DNA from: Dioscorea cayenensis subsp. rotundata
Lineage: Eukaryota > Streptophyta > Magnoliopsida > Dioscoreales > Dioscoreaceae
Length of the DNA: 64,000 bases
Direction of reading: 5' to 3'
Assembly: GCF_009730915.1 (NCBI RefSeq)
Contig: NC_052490.1
Span: forward strand, 31,930,625 to 31,994,624
The first letter of the stretch is position 1. The number at the start of each line of letters is the position of its first letter. The notes below the pieces were generated by a model. The model did not search any database. It saw only the letters and a program-made list of their open reading frames with translations, and was not told the origin of the DNA. A program made the position numbers and the translations under genes. Positions 1-14,496 of this stretch are shown one piece after another.

Positions 1-1156
1 ATGCTTTCAAATTAAGTTCTGCTCTATTGTCGACTGTCCAGCAAGACATTATTTCATAGTCGAGAAGAATTAATATACATGATGCTATGCAAAAATGAAG
101 GACGGACATGTTCATGTAACTCAAAAGGCAGATGTAGTAGTTTTACCCATATATATATATATATATATAGATATACACATACATATTAAAAAAATAATGA
201 CTCTGCACGCAAAACAGGGCTGGACAAAAAAACAGAATAAGGACTAGTTTGGTATGAAATAAAAATACAGTGAAAATGCATGCAAGTCATTTTGAAGCAT
301 TTGTGCTTTAGACCAAAGTTTATTTTGTGCAATGCAAATCATTTTGATACGTCTTTTTTCTTTTTGGTATGGTGTCCGTTAAAATCCAACATTTTGCTGT
401 ATTATATGTTTGTGTTATGATCACTAATCTAAGCAGAGTTAAGGTTAGCCCTCGCTATTTTTAACTACCAACTTCTAGACATTTGTTATCACCAAAAAAA
501 TTTTAATAATCATTTTTTTTATATTATAGACTCTAATTATCAACTCATTAAATTTAAAAAAAAAAGAATCCTTTACATAAATACACCTTCAAAAACTTGA
601 GTTTCACATACACCCGGGACTCAAATGAAAAATTGAAAAGGCTTTCACTATTTTATCTAATTTATAATATTCTTCAGGATTTATGTGCAAAATTTCAACA
701 ATGGTTTGTTAAGATGTCCGCTCGTTATTTTAGCACCTAAGCTTTTTTACATTTCACATATAGAATTATTATCATAATAAATGGTGTAAAGCCCAGGGGT
801 ATACATACAAAGGCCACATTTCAGGGGGTTTATTTACATGACAAGTGAGAAGACCACTTACACTAATGTACGGTGAGGTAATGAACCAGCAGCTAACTTG
901 GCTGCAAGTTGTTTTGTTATATTATAGGGTCTAGATGCAACTGAACTTACACAGCAAGTAGTGGCTTGCATGTTATCAAAAACTCAAAAGAAGCCACATG
1001 TATGCATAGTTCACTTCCAATACACCTACTTACTCAGTTACTCCACATACCAAACATGCCCTAAATGAACCTAGGTTTGACAATACAATATCAAATAGGA
1101 AAAATCAATAAAAAATATTATCAAAATTGTTGACCTAGAAAGATAAAGGAACTTAC
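1..1156 (-). other. Intron of the ADNT1-like gene running off the left edge
   Basis: The last visible exon of the carrier gene ends at 1157 with a good GTAAGT donor on the minus strand. I found no exon encoding the expected following segment of the carrier in 1-1156, so this stretch is read as the 5' part of a long intron. It is AT-rich, with a TA microsatellite near 152-172, and shows no other coding signal. Confidence 0.6.
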
Positions 1157-4100
1157 AACTCCTATAACTGAAGGAAGCCAGCCTTTGTACAAAGCACGAA
1201 AGCCTTCTTCCCGAAAGACTGTCCGTAAGGCGTGAAACATACCACTATACTGATAAGGAGACTTCTCGGTCTGTATTATTAAAAATATGACAAAAGCAAA
1301 ACAGAAATCAAAAAGATGATTTAGGCAAATAGTCTTAAAACTATATATCTGGGTAAACACAGATCAGAACATACCTGAACAGTTATCCTGCCCCGTACCA
1401 TATCCATAGGATAAGTGGCAGACATTGCAATAATTCCAGCACACGCTCCAGCCCCAAGACGCAATACAGGTGTAAGCTGAGCATCCTCTGAATAAATCAA
1501 CACATAAGTTAGAAGAAATAATTCTAAGTTGTTCTTATATTAGAACCGTAATATACAACAGTGCATACAAATTTGGATGTTCACTTATGTCCAGTCTAAG
1601 TCCAGCCAGATCCCTTACTATAACCACATGGAGCTCTGCACTATAGTTAACATGGCATATTAACAACACCATTCAATTTCCTTTCAAATCTTTTGTTATG
1701 AGCAAGAAAAAAAAATCAAAGCTTTTTAAACACAGCAGATGGATGAACACAGGCATAAGCATGGAAAGTGGTATTACTTGCTATCTTTTCAAACACTGAA
1801 AAGCAATCAGTGAAGGAGATTGTTGCTCATTAGCTTGATGTTTTATGTAAAGGGCAGCCAATGAATAAGGCACTGGAGAGTATGAGTACTAGAAAGGGCC
1901 CAAATTCTAATGTAGACAGGTTCATCCTTGCTTTTGCAAATGTGCAGACAGGTTTTACAATATTTGCTCTGGATTAAACACGCTTCAGCAAAATAGAATA
2001 TAAATTGACGTAGTACAAACTTATCAGGGGAGATTAAGCCTTACCATTGCCAGTCTGCTGACGGTAAAGCCATAAAATCCCGCTGTTGAAAACAAAAGGA
2101 AATTTTGAAATGAGGAAATAAATCATATTAAGTATATACCTGTAATTATTTTCTTACATTCACAAACAAACTCAAGTTAAGCCACAATTATAATTATTAA
2201 GCAGGTGTAATTTATTATAGAATCATTTTAATTACTTAATTGATTCAAACAAATTCCAGTCATTATCACACAGTCGTTGTGCAATAGATTATCCAAATGA
2301 AAGGAATGTTCAAAGAAATCTAAATAAATAAATAGAACAGCATATATGTGAAACACATCATATATGTGAATATATATTATTATAATGCATGAGCTCTATT
2401 CCACACCCAAACATTCAAGCTAGCAAACAAGGACACATGTAACCCATAACACCTGATGATCCTTAACTTCAAGGTAAATTTCTAAGGAATAAGCTAAAAA
2501 ATATTACAAATTAAAACTAAATTCCTTGAAAAACAGGCTGCCAATGTCGCTATTAATTAAAAAACAAAAAAAATCAAGAGAATTGTTCCATTTAAATCGA
2601 GGATTACTTTAATATTCAAAGCAAAACAAAAATTGTCCACAACCCTTTATATACCAGTATGCTACATAGCTACTCATGTAAAATAACAGAAAATTGAAGA
2701 TGGTGTCCATGTAACAATTAACAAGATCTTATAATGTACACAAATAGAAACAAACTTATATCTCATATGTTGCTTTTGTCTAGTTATATGAAATTTAATG
2801 AACAGAAGAAAAGGAAACCTGGAGGCACGCTCATAACTAAAGAATTTCACAGCTGAATTTGGAACTATTCGTGCACAGTTGGTACCATTGCCTTTGAATA
2901 ATCCAGTAAAACCTTCAGTTCTCCAAATATACTTGAGGCCTTGCATGGTTCCACTATACTTGATGCTATGAGGATTTTGGACCTGTATTTGGCATAGGCA
3001 AGAAACATAGTGCAGTTCAGGTAACAGCTTCCATGAAGCAAGACTTCTGTACTTCCAGCAAAGGCAAAGGAAATGAACCACAACAAAATCTCGGTTTCTT
3101 TTTTCTCAAATAAAACCCCATAAAGGATCAAAGTTATGCAACTGTTTCATTATAAGGAATAGGTAGGATTGGGGACACAGACATTATGGAAAGTATCACG
3201 CTGTGTGAAACCACATCAACAATTAAAGTACATGAATACATCAGCAAACAATTAAAGGCAATTTGGATCTAAAATCTGATAAATATGCCATTCTCAATCA
3301 CCATTGCCACTTATCAACAGAAGTGTAATGAAGGTGTGTCCATGAATCCAATCCTTGACAGCAAAAGATGCCACCGCATCAATGATGCTAGGATAAGGAC
3401 ATGGGTACCAACTACAAAGTATGGGAGAGTATTAGATAATTGAATTTAATAAAAAACCAAATAAGTGACCATAAAGATATATTACTTAAGAATTAATTTA
3501 TAGAAATAAAAAAAATATTAAAAATAAATTATGAAGGTTATCACGGTGAAAAAGTGATGATGTAAATTTTTAAAAAAAAAAATACAGAGGGATCAAATTG
3601 AAAAAACTAAGATGGAGTCGAGAATGGAAAGGAGATAAAATGAAACCACAACCCTCTAGTTCAAATATACTAAAGTAGGATCATGTGATTCAATGTGTAC
3701 CCACTGAAAAGATACAACATGTAGCAACAAAACAAAGGATTTGCTATATTTTGATGCAAACTATTAATTGACAGTAGACTTCCAGAATGAGCTGAGAAAG
3801 AAACATATCTTTTACAGCATTATATATTTATATGAGAACAAGTGGAAAACTATGGCTGAAATGTAGCAGTAAATAAGCTGAATTCACTCAAAATCAAGTA
3901 ACAGGCATCTACCTGAAGCAAGATTTTTAACCTCTCAAGTGGGGCAACAGCAGTCCGCGACCTGAAAGACGGGTGGATCAGAAATTTTTTAGATCACATA
4001 GGAAGAAGCAGATAAAAACCAATTTTGCATGTTGCATTTACACACTGGTTATCAAAGATTCAAAATCCAAAACTTCCTTGATTAACCCTCCTTAACTTTT

Positions 4101-4983
4101 GAACACTACTCCCATACAGTTCTTTGGATACAAAATTTTTTTTATTGTTTTCATAAATTATGATACAGATAGTCCTGTACAAAATGATCATTAAATTCCA
4201 GATGAAACTAAATAGAGATTAATTTCTATCCTACTACATTTGAAATGTTGGAATTTTGGTCTCGTTTTCCACGTTTGGTACCAAGAATTAAGACTTCTCC
4301 ATTTTAGGGTAAACTAAAAGCATTCTCATTAGATCAAGAGAAAAAAGCGAAATAAATAAACCAGAAAAACTAATCACAACAATAAAAATCAGAGAAAGTG
4401 ATCGCAATAATCTATAGATGTAAAAAGATAAAGAAAAAAACAATCTTTATGACTTATTCATCAGTTTTCCTCACAGCACCCAAACAGGCCCCAAACAACT
4501 CTTTAAGAAACGTGAAAAAAAGATTCCCAACACCAAATTATAAACCCGGACTTATACCAAGAAAAAAAAAAATCCCAATCTTGATGTTCAAACAATGAAT
4601 AAAGTCACTAGTTACCATCTTCAGAAGCAAACCATGATTACAATAACAATCTTACAATAAAGTAACGCCAATAACCACTCACCAACAAACAGTCTAGCAA
4701 CACGACACCAACTACAATAATAAATCTCGATAATTTCACAGTATTAAACCATTCGAACAAAAAAAACAGATAAAAAAGAATCATTAATCAAACAAATGTA
4801 AGGATATAGGGCTCACACTCCGCCAGCGACACCACCAGCGATGAGCGACCTGAGAACGCTCGCGATCGCATACTGAGGAGCCTTAACATTCTCTCTAGCA
4901 AGCTTCGCCTCCTCAGCAAGGTTCACGATCGTGTTCACCGCCGACTCCCCCGTGCTCTTCCCCACAACGTCCTCGGACGCCAT
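1157..4983 (-). CDS. ADNT1: Mitochondrial adenine nucleotide transporter (ADNT1-like), 5' six exons, 3' partial
   Basis: Mitochondrial carrier family protein of the inner membrane. Arabidopsis ADNT1 exchanges AMP/ADP/ATP. Exons on the minus strand: 4983-4817, 3961-3913, 2982-2819, 2082-2045, 1487-1375 and 1270-1157. All have GT-AG borders, and together they give exactly 215 codons. The ATG at 4983 begins MASEDVVGK, as in ADNT1. The first carrier signature is APLERLK and the second is TYPMDMVRGR. GNGTNCARIVPNSAVKFFSYE and LRLGAGACAGIIAMSATYPM match the ADNT1 clade very closely. About 215 of roughly 350 residues are present, so the third carrier repeat is missing because the gene leaves the window, not because it is broken. 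Splice sites were read by eye and the product is assigned by recalled similarity. Confidence 0.9.
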
Positions 4984-5212
4984 AGAAACCCTAGAAACAA
5001 AAAAAACACCGAATTCGCAACCCTAGATGACAGAACCCAATCAATCCCAGCAGCTCCGAGGGGCGATCAGGCCAAGGCGGCCATTTCCTCTCCTCGTCGA
5101 GTTCCTCGTCGGCGGCGGCGTCGGCGGAGACGGAGGTGGGAAGTCGAGAGGGAAATCCAAAGGGGAAGCGAGAAAGAGAAGTCGGGGAACTGGGGTTTAG
5201 TGGCGGCGTTGG

Positions 5213-5224
5213 CTATTTATATAG
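5213..5224 (-). promoter_or_regulatory. Putative TATA box of the ADNT1-like gene
   Basis: On the minus strand this reads CTATATAAATAG, about 230 bases upstream of the start codon and just before a GC-rich leader. The position would place transcription start near 5180-5190, with a 5'UTR of about 200 bases. This is inference from sequence alone. Confidence 0.45.
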
Positions 5225-8200
5225 AGAGGTAGTGGCCTAAAGCTCAATGACATCCAATAAAACGTACATCGAATTGACATCCTTACGTGGAATTCCACGT
5301 AGGATAATTGACGCTGTTTCACGACCTTGTTTTGAGTGGGTTGAATTAAAGGTCGAGTTTTTGGGTCGAACTAACAAAAATTTATTTTTCTTAACGGAAA
5401 CCTAGATCCGTCCCGCGTTAACCGCTAACGCACGGCCTTTTGGTTGGGCTAATCGCCGGACTAGTAATATTATGTTTTAGTCCTTGGATGTTGACAATAT
5501 TTATATTTTTTAAGTAAAATTTTTATTTAGTCCTTGGAGGTTGTAATATTTATATTTACTTAAATTATTTATTAACTTGATGAAGTAATTCATATTTTAA
5601 ATGTTAAGAAGAAAAGTTTCATTTGTGTTGGTATTTCAAATTATTTAATTTAGTAATAAATAATTAATATTTAAAAATTATATTATTGCTTGGTTTTCAA
5701 GAAAAATAAAAGAATCTCTAAAAATGTGAAGTTGCTTTCTGATTGGGAAATAGCATATATGCCTAGACAAGAAGCCCAAATTAAATAAATTAAGAAATAA
5801 AAATGTTCTAATATTTGGATTAATGGATAAAATGAAAAAAATAGGAAAATGAAAATTATAATGTTGGGCCATGACTTGGTAGTTAGTGCTAAAAAGAAAA
5901 ATATATAAAATTAATCATCTCATATTTGCATGAAAAATCTCAACCATAGAAAATCCTAATTTCGGAAAAGTTTTTATTTAAAAAAAAATTATGTGATTTA
6001 TATTGACCATTGAGTTGATGAAGTGGGCCAGCATATTTAATATTATTATAAGAACCAATATCTTTGGCTCCATTTTTTTCAATATTAATTTCAAAGTTTA
6101 AAAACATACATTAGTTAAAAATCACCATGCTTGTTTATTTTCCGTGAATTGTTTATTGGGTTCTCAATGCTCTAAAACACTATTTATTTACTATCTATCA
6201 TATTCTAATATAGATCCCTTGTGAAAGTAATCATATTCTCCATTCCTTCAAAATTACAAGACAAAAAAATTTATATTTTTGACACATATAGCAGACTTGT
6301 ATTGACTATTGATCCATATGTTAACATTTCTCACAAATTAAATTCTTAAAAGATCATTGAACCACCGTAATTTATCCACTTCGGTACTTGTCCGCTTAAC
6401 AATGCTTGTCATCTTTGTCAAAATATATATATATTATTATAAAAATTTTAGTATTCTATGTTTTAATTGTTTTATACAAGTATTTAAGTTCATTTTTTCC
6501 TTTTTCTACCACAAAGACTTTGTGTTTATTTATCATGTTGTTATTCTATCTTTTTCTTTCTATCTTTGTCACAAATTTTAGATATGTCTTCCAATAACTA
6601 ATGGCCACAAGATTGAAACTATATATGAATATATAAATAAATATATATATATATATATATACTTAATGTGTAAACAAAGTGGGTTGGGCTTGGAAGTTGG
6701 ACTTAATCTAATTCAAAACTCACATGAACATAAACATAATTAATGGATGAAAAAATAAAAAGACAATTACTGTTAAAATTTGAATTTTGTTGCAATTTTC
6801 AACATTTGACCCTCGAAACAAACCAGCTTAATGACTACCTTAACAAATTGCATATATTTTTTTATGAATTTTTCATTAATGTTTATATCCTTACCAAGCT
6901 CCTAATACCGAGATGAACTATTAATCAAGCACAATCATGTTTTCACAAAAAACGTTCTAGTTTGTCTAATTAATCAATTAGTATATCCTTTTCATGTTCT
7001 TTTTATTTATCAGTTTTTTTTATGTTAAAAATTTTAATAGATCTAGCATGACATCTACGTTTTTATTGAATGGATAATATATGAAAGGATATATTTTTTC
7101 AACCACAACAATTCGAATAAGTAAAATGTTAGATGTCTAATCTCACCTTTGAAGATTAAAATAGTTTAATCTCAACATTTTAAGACTAGAACAATACTTC
7201 TACCCTTCAAATGTCAAGATTAGTCTATTTTGATTTTTTAATAATTTTTTGGTATCTTAATTGTAGGTTTGTGTTAGATATAAACTTGGTTATTATTTTA
7301 TTTATTATATGTAAATTATTATTTTTTATAAATTAAATAATTTTACATACAATCAAAAAAAAAAAAATTGTTGCTATAGTTAACTCCACTAAAGCCGATC
7401 AATATCTGAAACATCAACCATAAATAACACATAAAAAAAAATTATCAACAACAATAGTTGATTTACATCTACAACAATTGCTTCACACCTAAACCGAAAT
7501 CAATCTTATTCTTAAATTGATTAAAAATAGAATTCAAATTAATATTTTAAATCAAAACTTAAGAAAAATATTGAATATTTAAAAAAATCTCATGCCACTC
7601 ACATTCTCCACGAATCATTTAAGATAAACAAATTATTAGTAAAAAAAAAGAATCCATGATCTCCTTTTATGATCATGATATCTTCTTGCAAGCCTTGATA
7701 TTAATTATCAAATATGGAAAATTCTTAGTACATTCTATAAAAAAGTGACCACTTGGAAGGATGAAAAGGAGTTAGACAACCACTATAAACAGCACACATA
7801 CACATTCACTCTATAAATGATTTAAGTTCAAAAGTAATCCCACTTCCAACCAATTCTAGTATTCCACTTTTTAAATATTTAATCTAATTTTTGGATATAT
7901 ATATATATATATCTTTGATTAAATAGACTCCACATTATAATAATATCCATTAATTAAGTCATGTCACCGACGAAATATATTTGATATGTTAATATATCTG
8001 TGTCAGTATTAAAATGTACTTGATATTTTATAATACCACCAAAAGAAAATGTTATTATTAAAACAATACTTTGTATTTAGTGATGATAGTTTGCGGTGGA
8101 ACACTGTGATATTTGAGTTTGTTTAATATATTATTTTTTCTCTCACTCCCCCATAAAGCATAATTATTTCTCTCAAACATAATTTTTTTTACAAAACAAC

Positions 8201-11200
8201 AAATCCCTTCTCAAAAAAAATTATCGAGAGACGGATAAGTGGAATAATACACTAATTATAATAACTTATTAATTATCTAAAAACTTATTAATAAAATCAG
8301 ATGTTAAATAAGGTGATGAAATACTCACCACATGCACATGCAAGAGATTTTTAAAAACCAAACAAAACTCATAAATTTATCATTCCATTTAATTTTAAAA
8401 ATAAATGATATAATATCTCAAACAAAGGACCACTAAATTTATTTAAAACAATATCGTACATAATATTTGGATCCATAACAATATGTGAATAGTATTACTA
8501 CAGTCATGTAATTTATGGCAAATAGTTTTTACCTTGCAATTTTTCCCATCTACTTCGATCATGTGAATCATATGATTAGTGGTCGTCAAACACACTAATT
8601 TATAAAATGAAAAACTTCACCCACGTAATTTAGAATTTTAGAGGATCGTTGGGAGAATCCCAATAAATTTTATCTAATAACTTTATTTTAAGTGATATAT
8701 TCATATTTTTTTATTGACTACAGTAATAATTAGGGGGTGATACAGTGAGAGCTAATTAAAGTTTATTTGGATTGATTAGTTTTGTTTTTATTTTTAAAAT
8801 GATTGTTGTAGGTCTAGTTTAAATAGGATTAGACAGTTCAGATTTTTAAGATACTGTGCTGAAATTGATTGGACGGTTCAGATCATAATACTATATATTC
8901 TACTTTTTACTATGCTATTATTTATAAATACAGTAAAATTTTATATAGCGCACAACCGTTGAATCGAAATCTAACGATTGATATGAACATTCATAGAAGA
9001 TCGGTGCATATATATATACGTTTGTGTGTGCGCGCTCGTACACACGCGTAGCCTAGTGGACTGTTGTATTATTTGAGTTGATATATTCTTTTGTTTTTTT
9101 AATATGATAATTATATTTTAGCCACATAAAAGTAATAAAGATAAATAATTTTTAATTTTTTTCTAAAATTTCACCACTAAAATTCCATGATCATGACTTT
9201 AATATGTTTTTTTTTTCTTTTTTAAAATTTATATAAAAGTTATATTAGAGAAGCATGAAGAAAAGACTTCTTGGATGTCAAATTCATGAATTCCATATCA
9301 AGGAAAACCAGTGGCAATGAATGATTCAAAGTTGGATAAGGAATGAATGAAAGGTTGGAAAATTATTCCTCTTGATTATTCATTGTTTATCTTAGGAAAA
9401 TATAATATATATATATATATATATATGAAGCCAAAAATATAAAGGTGGTAAAAACTTTATGGGATTTAACTTTTATAAAATTCTTGAAATGAGGAAAACA
9501 AACAGGCAAGAAAATCAGGACTAAGGAAAAAATCAGTTGATTGACAACAATGAATCCCACTCATAGATTCTAATTTCGTTTAGTGCCATTTGCATGAAAA
9601 CCCTTAAAAGGTTTAAAATTGCACTTGCATACCCAAGAATAATTTATTTACTTACATTCCCTGATATGTACACCTTATGTGTCTATAGTATGTTTTTCAA
9701 AATTTTAGAACCAATAAAGTCAATTTTGGTATTTATTCCAATAATGATTAAGTTACCATGTATAACCATATTGTTTCCCCATTTTTTTTTAAAGGTATAT
9801 AAGCAAAAAAATTCCCTTTTTTATTTTGCAACTTTGAAAATTTCCATTTGTGATTTCCTGCTTTGATTCATTAAATAATGAAAAATGTTATGGTATACAA
9901 AGAAGTGAGGTATTTGCTGATAAGATAAAATAAAGTTAAGGTTTTTTTTTTTAGTTTTATCTATCTATCTTTAATTAATTGATTTTATTATAACTCTAGC
10001 CCTAATAAGTACTGACTAGATTGATCTCGGTTGTAAAGACTTAATTAGGTCGTTTGAGCGAGTGGTTTCAAATTCAAATAGTTGTTTATAAAAAAATAAA
10101 AAAATAACTCATAGGGAGGGTTTTATCCTCTTAAAACTTTCAATATATTTTTAAATTTATTTTAGAGTTCATGGGTCATAGAAGACCAATGAGTCAAAAA
10201 TAAAAATAATTATAATAAATAATAATAATAAGTTTTTTTTTCCTTCCAATTTTTTTTGATATGGTTATAAGATGATAAGTATAAAACTTTTATTTCAATA
10301 ACTTTTAATTGATTTTTTTTATGTCCTTGTAACATTAACTTTTCATAATTTTTACAAAATCTCTTCGATTTTCTATACCATATATATATAGTACATATAT
10401 AGACTTGATGATCTTTGAATTTATTATAATGGTGGTAGTGGTGGTTTCTCTTTAAGGTTTAATTAATTAGAAGCTAATTAACCACAAAAAGACATGTGAG
10501 TAACCCCAACTAATTAATGATTTGTTCTTCACTCATAAAAACAATTATTAAGCAAGATAGAACCTAACACTTAGATAAAGCAAACATTATTATAGGAGAA
10601 ATAATTAAATATATTAAATTAGTGTTAGTTAGCCACCACTAATTAAAGGTTTAAAACATGATTAGTTTTTAATAAATGATCAAATGTCATGATCTTCTTT
10701 TTTTATACTTATGAAATTTAAGCTAAGTCATGTTGAGCTCAACTTGTTTAAACAAAAAAAAAAAAATTATAATGTCATATATTACCATGCAAATGTTTAA
10801 AATAGCAATTGTACCTATGTATGTGCTATAATTACAATTATATATACATATATATCGACAAATAAGTATTAAGTGTCTCATTTTAAAAAAATGAGGGACA
10901 TGCACAATGTTTGATTTCATGTCCTTAAAACGAATATCATATGTGATAATAGAGCAATAAGTCATTGCCACCTACAATAATTGTATAAAAAAATCAATTA
11001 TTAATTTTTGCTGAAATACACAAAGAAAAATGAACAATAAATGATAAATCAAGAAATTTTTTATTAATTTAAGTTAAAATAGTAAGTATTTTATTTAATA
11101 TTACTATGTTTTAAATGCAAATCAAACTTTAACCACCCAACTCATTAATTTATTATTTGACATCTATTACATCGTAGTCCTCTATAGAGCTCAATTCTAG

Positions 11201-11301
11201 AAGAGGACAATTGACAATTAATACTACAGAAGAAAATGATCCAATAGTATCTGTTTTAAAATATGGGGATTGAAATTATGGTTAGATCTGTGAAACCTCA
11301 A

Positions 11302-11346
<45 letters not shown>

Positions 11347-11640
11347 GACAATGTAGGCAAGCTACCAAACATATGTCCTATTTATGTCTTAACCATGCCA
11401 ATATAGGAGTCCAACATTTTAATCACCAAGTTGTTCTATATAACTTGTTTAAAATTATTTTTTTTACATATTCGAACCCACATCTTTCATAATTTCATAT
11501 TCTTTCATTACTTATACTTTAAATGCGGGAAATCAAACCACAGTTAAAAAACCCCAAGATCTTAACTATATATTGCACCATTTCATATAATTCGTACAAA
11601 ATTAAGTTTTTAATATTTGAACTTGTACCTTTATTAAAGA
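5225..11640. other. Gene-poor AT-rich intergenic DNA
   Basis: No ORF here resembles a protein I know. The sequence is AT-rich, with poly-A/T runs, TA tracts (6640-6660, 7896-7912, 9404-9425) and an (ATT)n microsatellite at 11302-11346. The piece at 8820-9030 contains phrases such as GGACGGTTCAGATC that are typical of decayed plant MITEs, but I could not define its ends. Open frames such as 9594-9866 and 10723-10971 are low-complexity and judged spurious. Confidence 0.6.
11302..11346. repeat. (ATT)n microsatellite
   Basis: An uninterrupted run of about fourteen ATT/TTA units. No gene is adjacent. Confidence 0.9.
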
Positions 11641-11644
11641 TAAT

Positions 11645-14239
11645 TTTTAAAAATTTTGCTCATATTTCTTCCTTGCATGTCCATCTTCATTATCTATTCA
11701 GTTAGAGTCATGAGTTGTTCAGTATAATCCATTTTTGTTATGCCACTAACACATATTTATTATTTTGCTAATCATATTTCTTTTTCTTTAATTAGAGCAA
11801 TTAGCTATTTCAATCCATCATTGTCATATCCATTAGCTTATCAGACTCATTCTCATTTCTTTTCTTTCATCCTTCTAGCCATTTTAACTTATGAAAAAAA
11901 TAACAACGTTTAATGGAGTGTTATAATGAAAATTAAGAAAAAGAGGAAAACAATGAACAAAAGAGAAAATAAAATACTACAATACAAGAAGAGAAAAAGA
12001 TGATTAATAAAAGAAGCACATGTATATATATATAAGAAACATTTAAAATTAAAAGGGGAAAAAAGAAAGTAAAGGATAAAAGAAAAAGACAAACAAAAAG
12101 ATAAAATAAGAACAATAAAAAAAATTAATTTGAAGTCTGCTCTTGATTGAATTATAAGTAAAAATTGGTGGCATTTTTGATCATTGCAAAAATGTCCAAA
12201 GACCTTTATTGCACTTTTTCTATAAAATAACAATAATATTAGTAGTGGTATCAGTTAATTTGAAAATTTTAAAGAGTTTTTCTGGTCAATGTGCAAATGT
12301 GGTTGACAAGACCCAAAGGCCAGAATTCACATGGATCAACTTGACCAAGTTCACTAATGAAATACACTGGCAGTGTTGTTATTATTATTATTATTATTAT
12401 TATTTTATGTTATTTTAAATTAATCTTTGGTCCAATCTGACCAACGTGCATGATTAGTCATTTGCTCCTTTTCAAAGTCTACTATTAATACAATTCCAAC
12501 TCTTCTTTTGTCATCTACTCACTATTATTAGTTTTTCTAAAGTCATTGTCTCTAAGATATGCTTTCTCCCTTATTTTCTCCTGCATCTTTTCCTTTCATA
12601 TTAACCCTTGTAAACTTTATAATTAACAATAACTATTTGCACAACAAATATTCGTAACCTATTGACATCTGTTGTTCCTTTGAGGCGAGTGAAAAACAAA
12701 AAGTTTGAATCTACTGCACATATCAAAATGAGGGCAAGATCACAAGCTGGACATTTAGAAAGTTCATATACCTGATTTTAAATACAATTCTTTCCCCGAC
12801 TTGCTTTTATTTTTCTTTTTCTATCACACGATTTCACTTCCTGACCTAGGGTCAGATTGGTTTATAACGAATCGAGCTTTATCTATTTACATGTAACTTA
12901 TATATAAAATACAATCATCTATGATATTAGAAAATTTTATTCTATAAGGGAGTTTCCAAATCATCTATTTTTTATTTATAATTCACAAGAGACTTATTCT
13001 ACATGTATATAATTCATTAAAAACCTTTGATATAATGGGACATATATGAGTAACTTTTCACCCAGATAACCCCAATTACCTCACAAGACTTTAATCACAT
13101 TCCACAATTTAATATTCTAGATTAAAATAAAAGGTCATTAGGTTGGATAGCATGCACCAAAAGATTAGGTCAATAACCATAATAATTCATTAAGAAATCA
13201 GTGAACATGCAAAGCATTCCAAAAGATAACACTCTCGAAAGATGTCAAAAGATAAAATCAAAATTCGAAATAAACAAAGATACTAAAATCATGCATCGTC
13301 CACTACATAAAAGCCATACAAGACTTAATTAATTACTTAAATATATTAATGATTAATTAGATCAGCACATATTGGTATCCTCAAAATACATATTATATAA
13401 AAAGCAGCAGTACACTTTGCAGGAACTGAAGTTTTGATACAAACCTACATCAAATTAATACGAAAAGTATAAGGATCAAGCATGAAAATTGCATGTTTTG
13501 ACTTTAAAAGTTATCGATATTTTAAAATCTTGCACAGTTATATATATTTTTATCTAGAAATTTCTACTTCTAATTAAATGTTGAGATGTATGTTGTGATA
13601 AAGCTATTGACATCCAAAATGATTTTGGAACTATCACATTGAATAGACATACCTTGGAAATCTATCTATAGGCCTACGTGTATTAATTTTGAGATGTTTG
13701 GCGGGATGTAAATATAGGTGTATTAGTATAATAATAACGAGGCACTAATATTAATTAATTATACTACAAAATAACAAGAATGATCACAAGATAATGGAGT
13801 AGTTTGAGTTGGCAATCCTTCCCATTAATTCATGGTGGTGCCTATCCCGTCATACAACCATTATCAAGTCACTAGTGCCAAATTCACCCAGTAAATGACT
13901 CAATCTAGCCAAACAAGTCCACTCATCTAATTTGATTTTTGTTATATTTATCTCTATATATAGTATATATATATATATATACGAGAACTTGATTATCTGG
14001 TGACGTCCTGTGATTTCAAATCTGTAGACGTTCCATAGATTTACCCACGAAAATCACGGGCCTATCATTACGTAATAAAGAAAAACCGGTTTGAAGAAAA
14101 CAGACAGCTATCAGCTAATGTGAAAAAGACGTTTAAATTTATATAATCAATCAAATCCATCTAATGTACGACCCAATCATTAGAGTTTAAAAAATATCCC
14201 TCAGATTCAAATCTTGCACGCCCTAGATGTGATGCTTTT

Positions 14240-14275
<36 letters not shown>

Positions 14276-14496
14276 TTCTTTATAATTTTTTATATTCTAT
14301 ATGAAGTTTCTAGATTATGGTTAGCTGTTGGTTAAAATAACTGAAAATGATACTCTAGTCAGCTACCAACATCTAATTAAATAATTTATACTATAAATTT
14401 AAAGAGTTTTAAATACATTGAAATTATTTTTAATATTTTATTGATTTTTGGGGTGCTACCTTGATATATAAATAATTGCAAGGTTTTGTAAATTAT
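11645..14496. repeat. Direct repeat copy A, ending at the assembly gap
   Basis: This stretch matches 15515-18368 in the same order and orientation over its whole length. Examples are GAGTTGTTCAGTATAATCC near 11712 and 15567, and the block around ATGGATCAACTTGACCA near 12331 and 16195. Differences are mostly one- to few-base indels and local scrambles. Copy A stops at the first N, exactly where its counterpart continues past 18368 into unique sequence. It holds no gene. The minus-strand ORF at 11910-12233 is an AT-rich shadow that recurs in copy B. Confidence 0.9.

Noticed and set aside
8735-9060. Possible MITE containing GGACGGTTCAGATC and CCGTTGAATC phrases
   Set aside because: It looks like decayed MITE sequence, but I could not find matching inverted ends or a target duplication, so it is not listed as an element.
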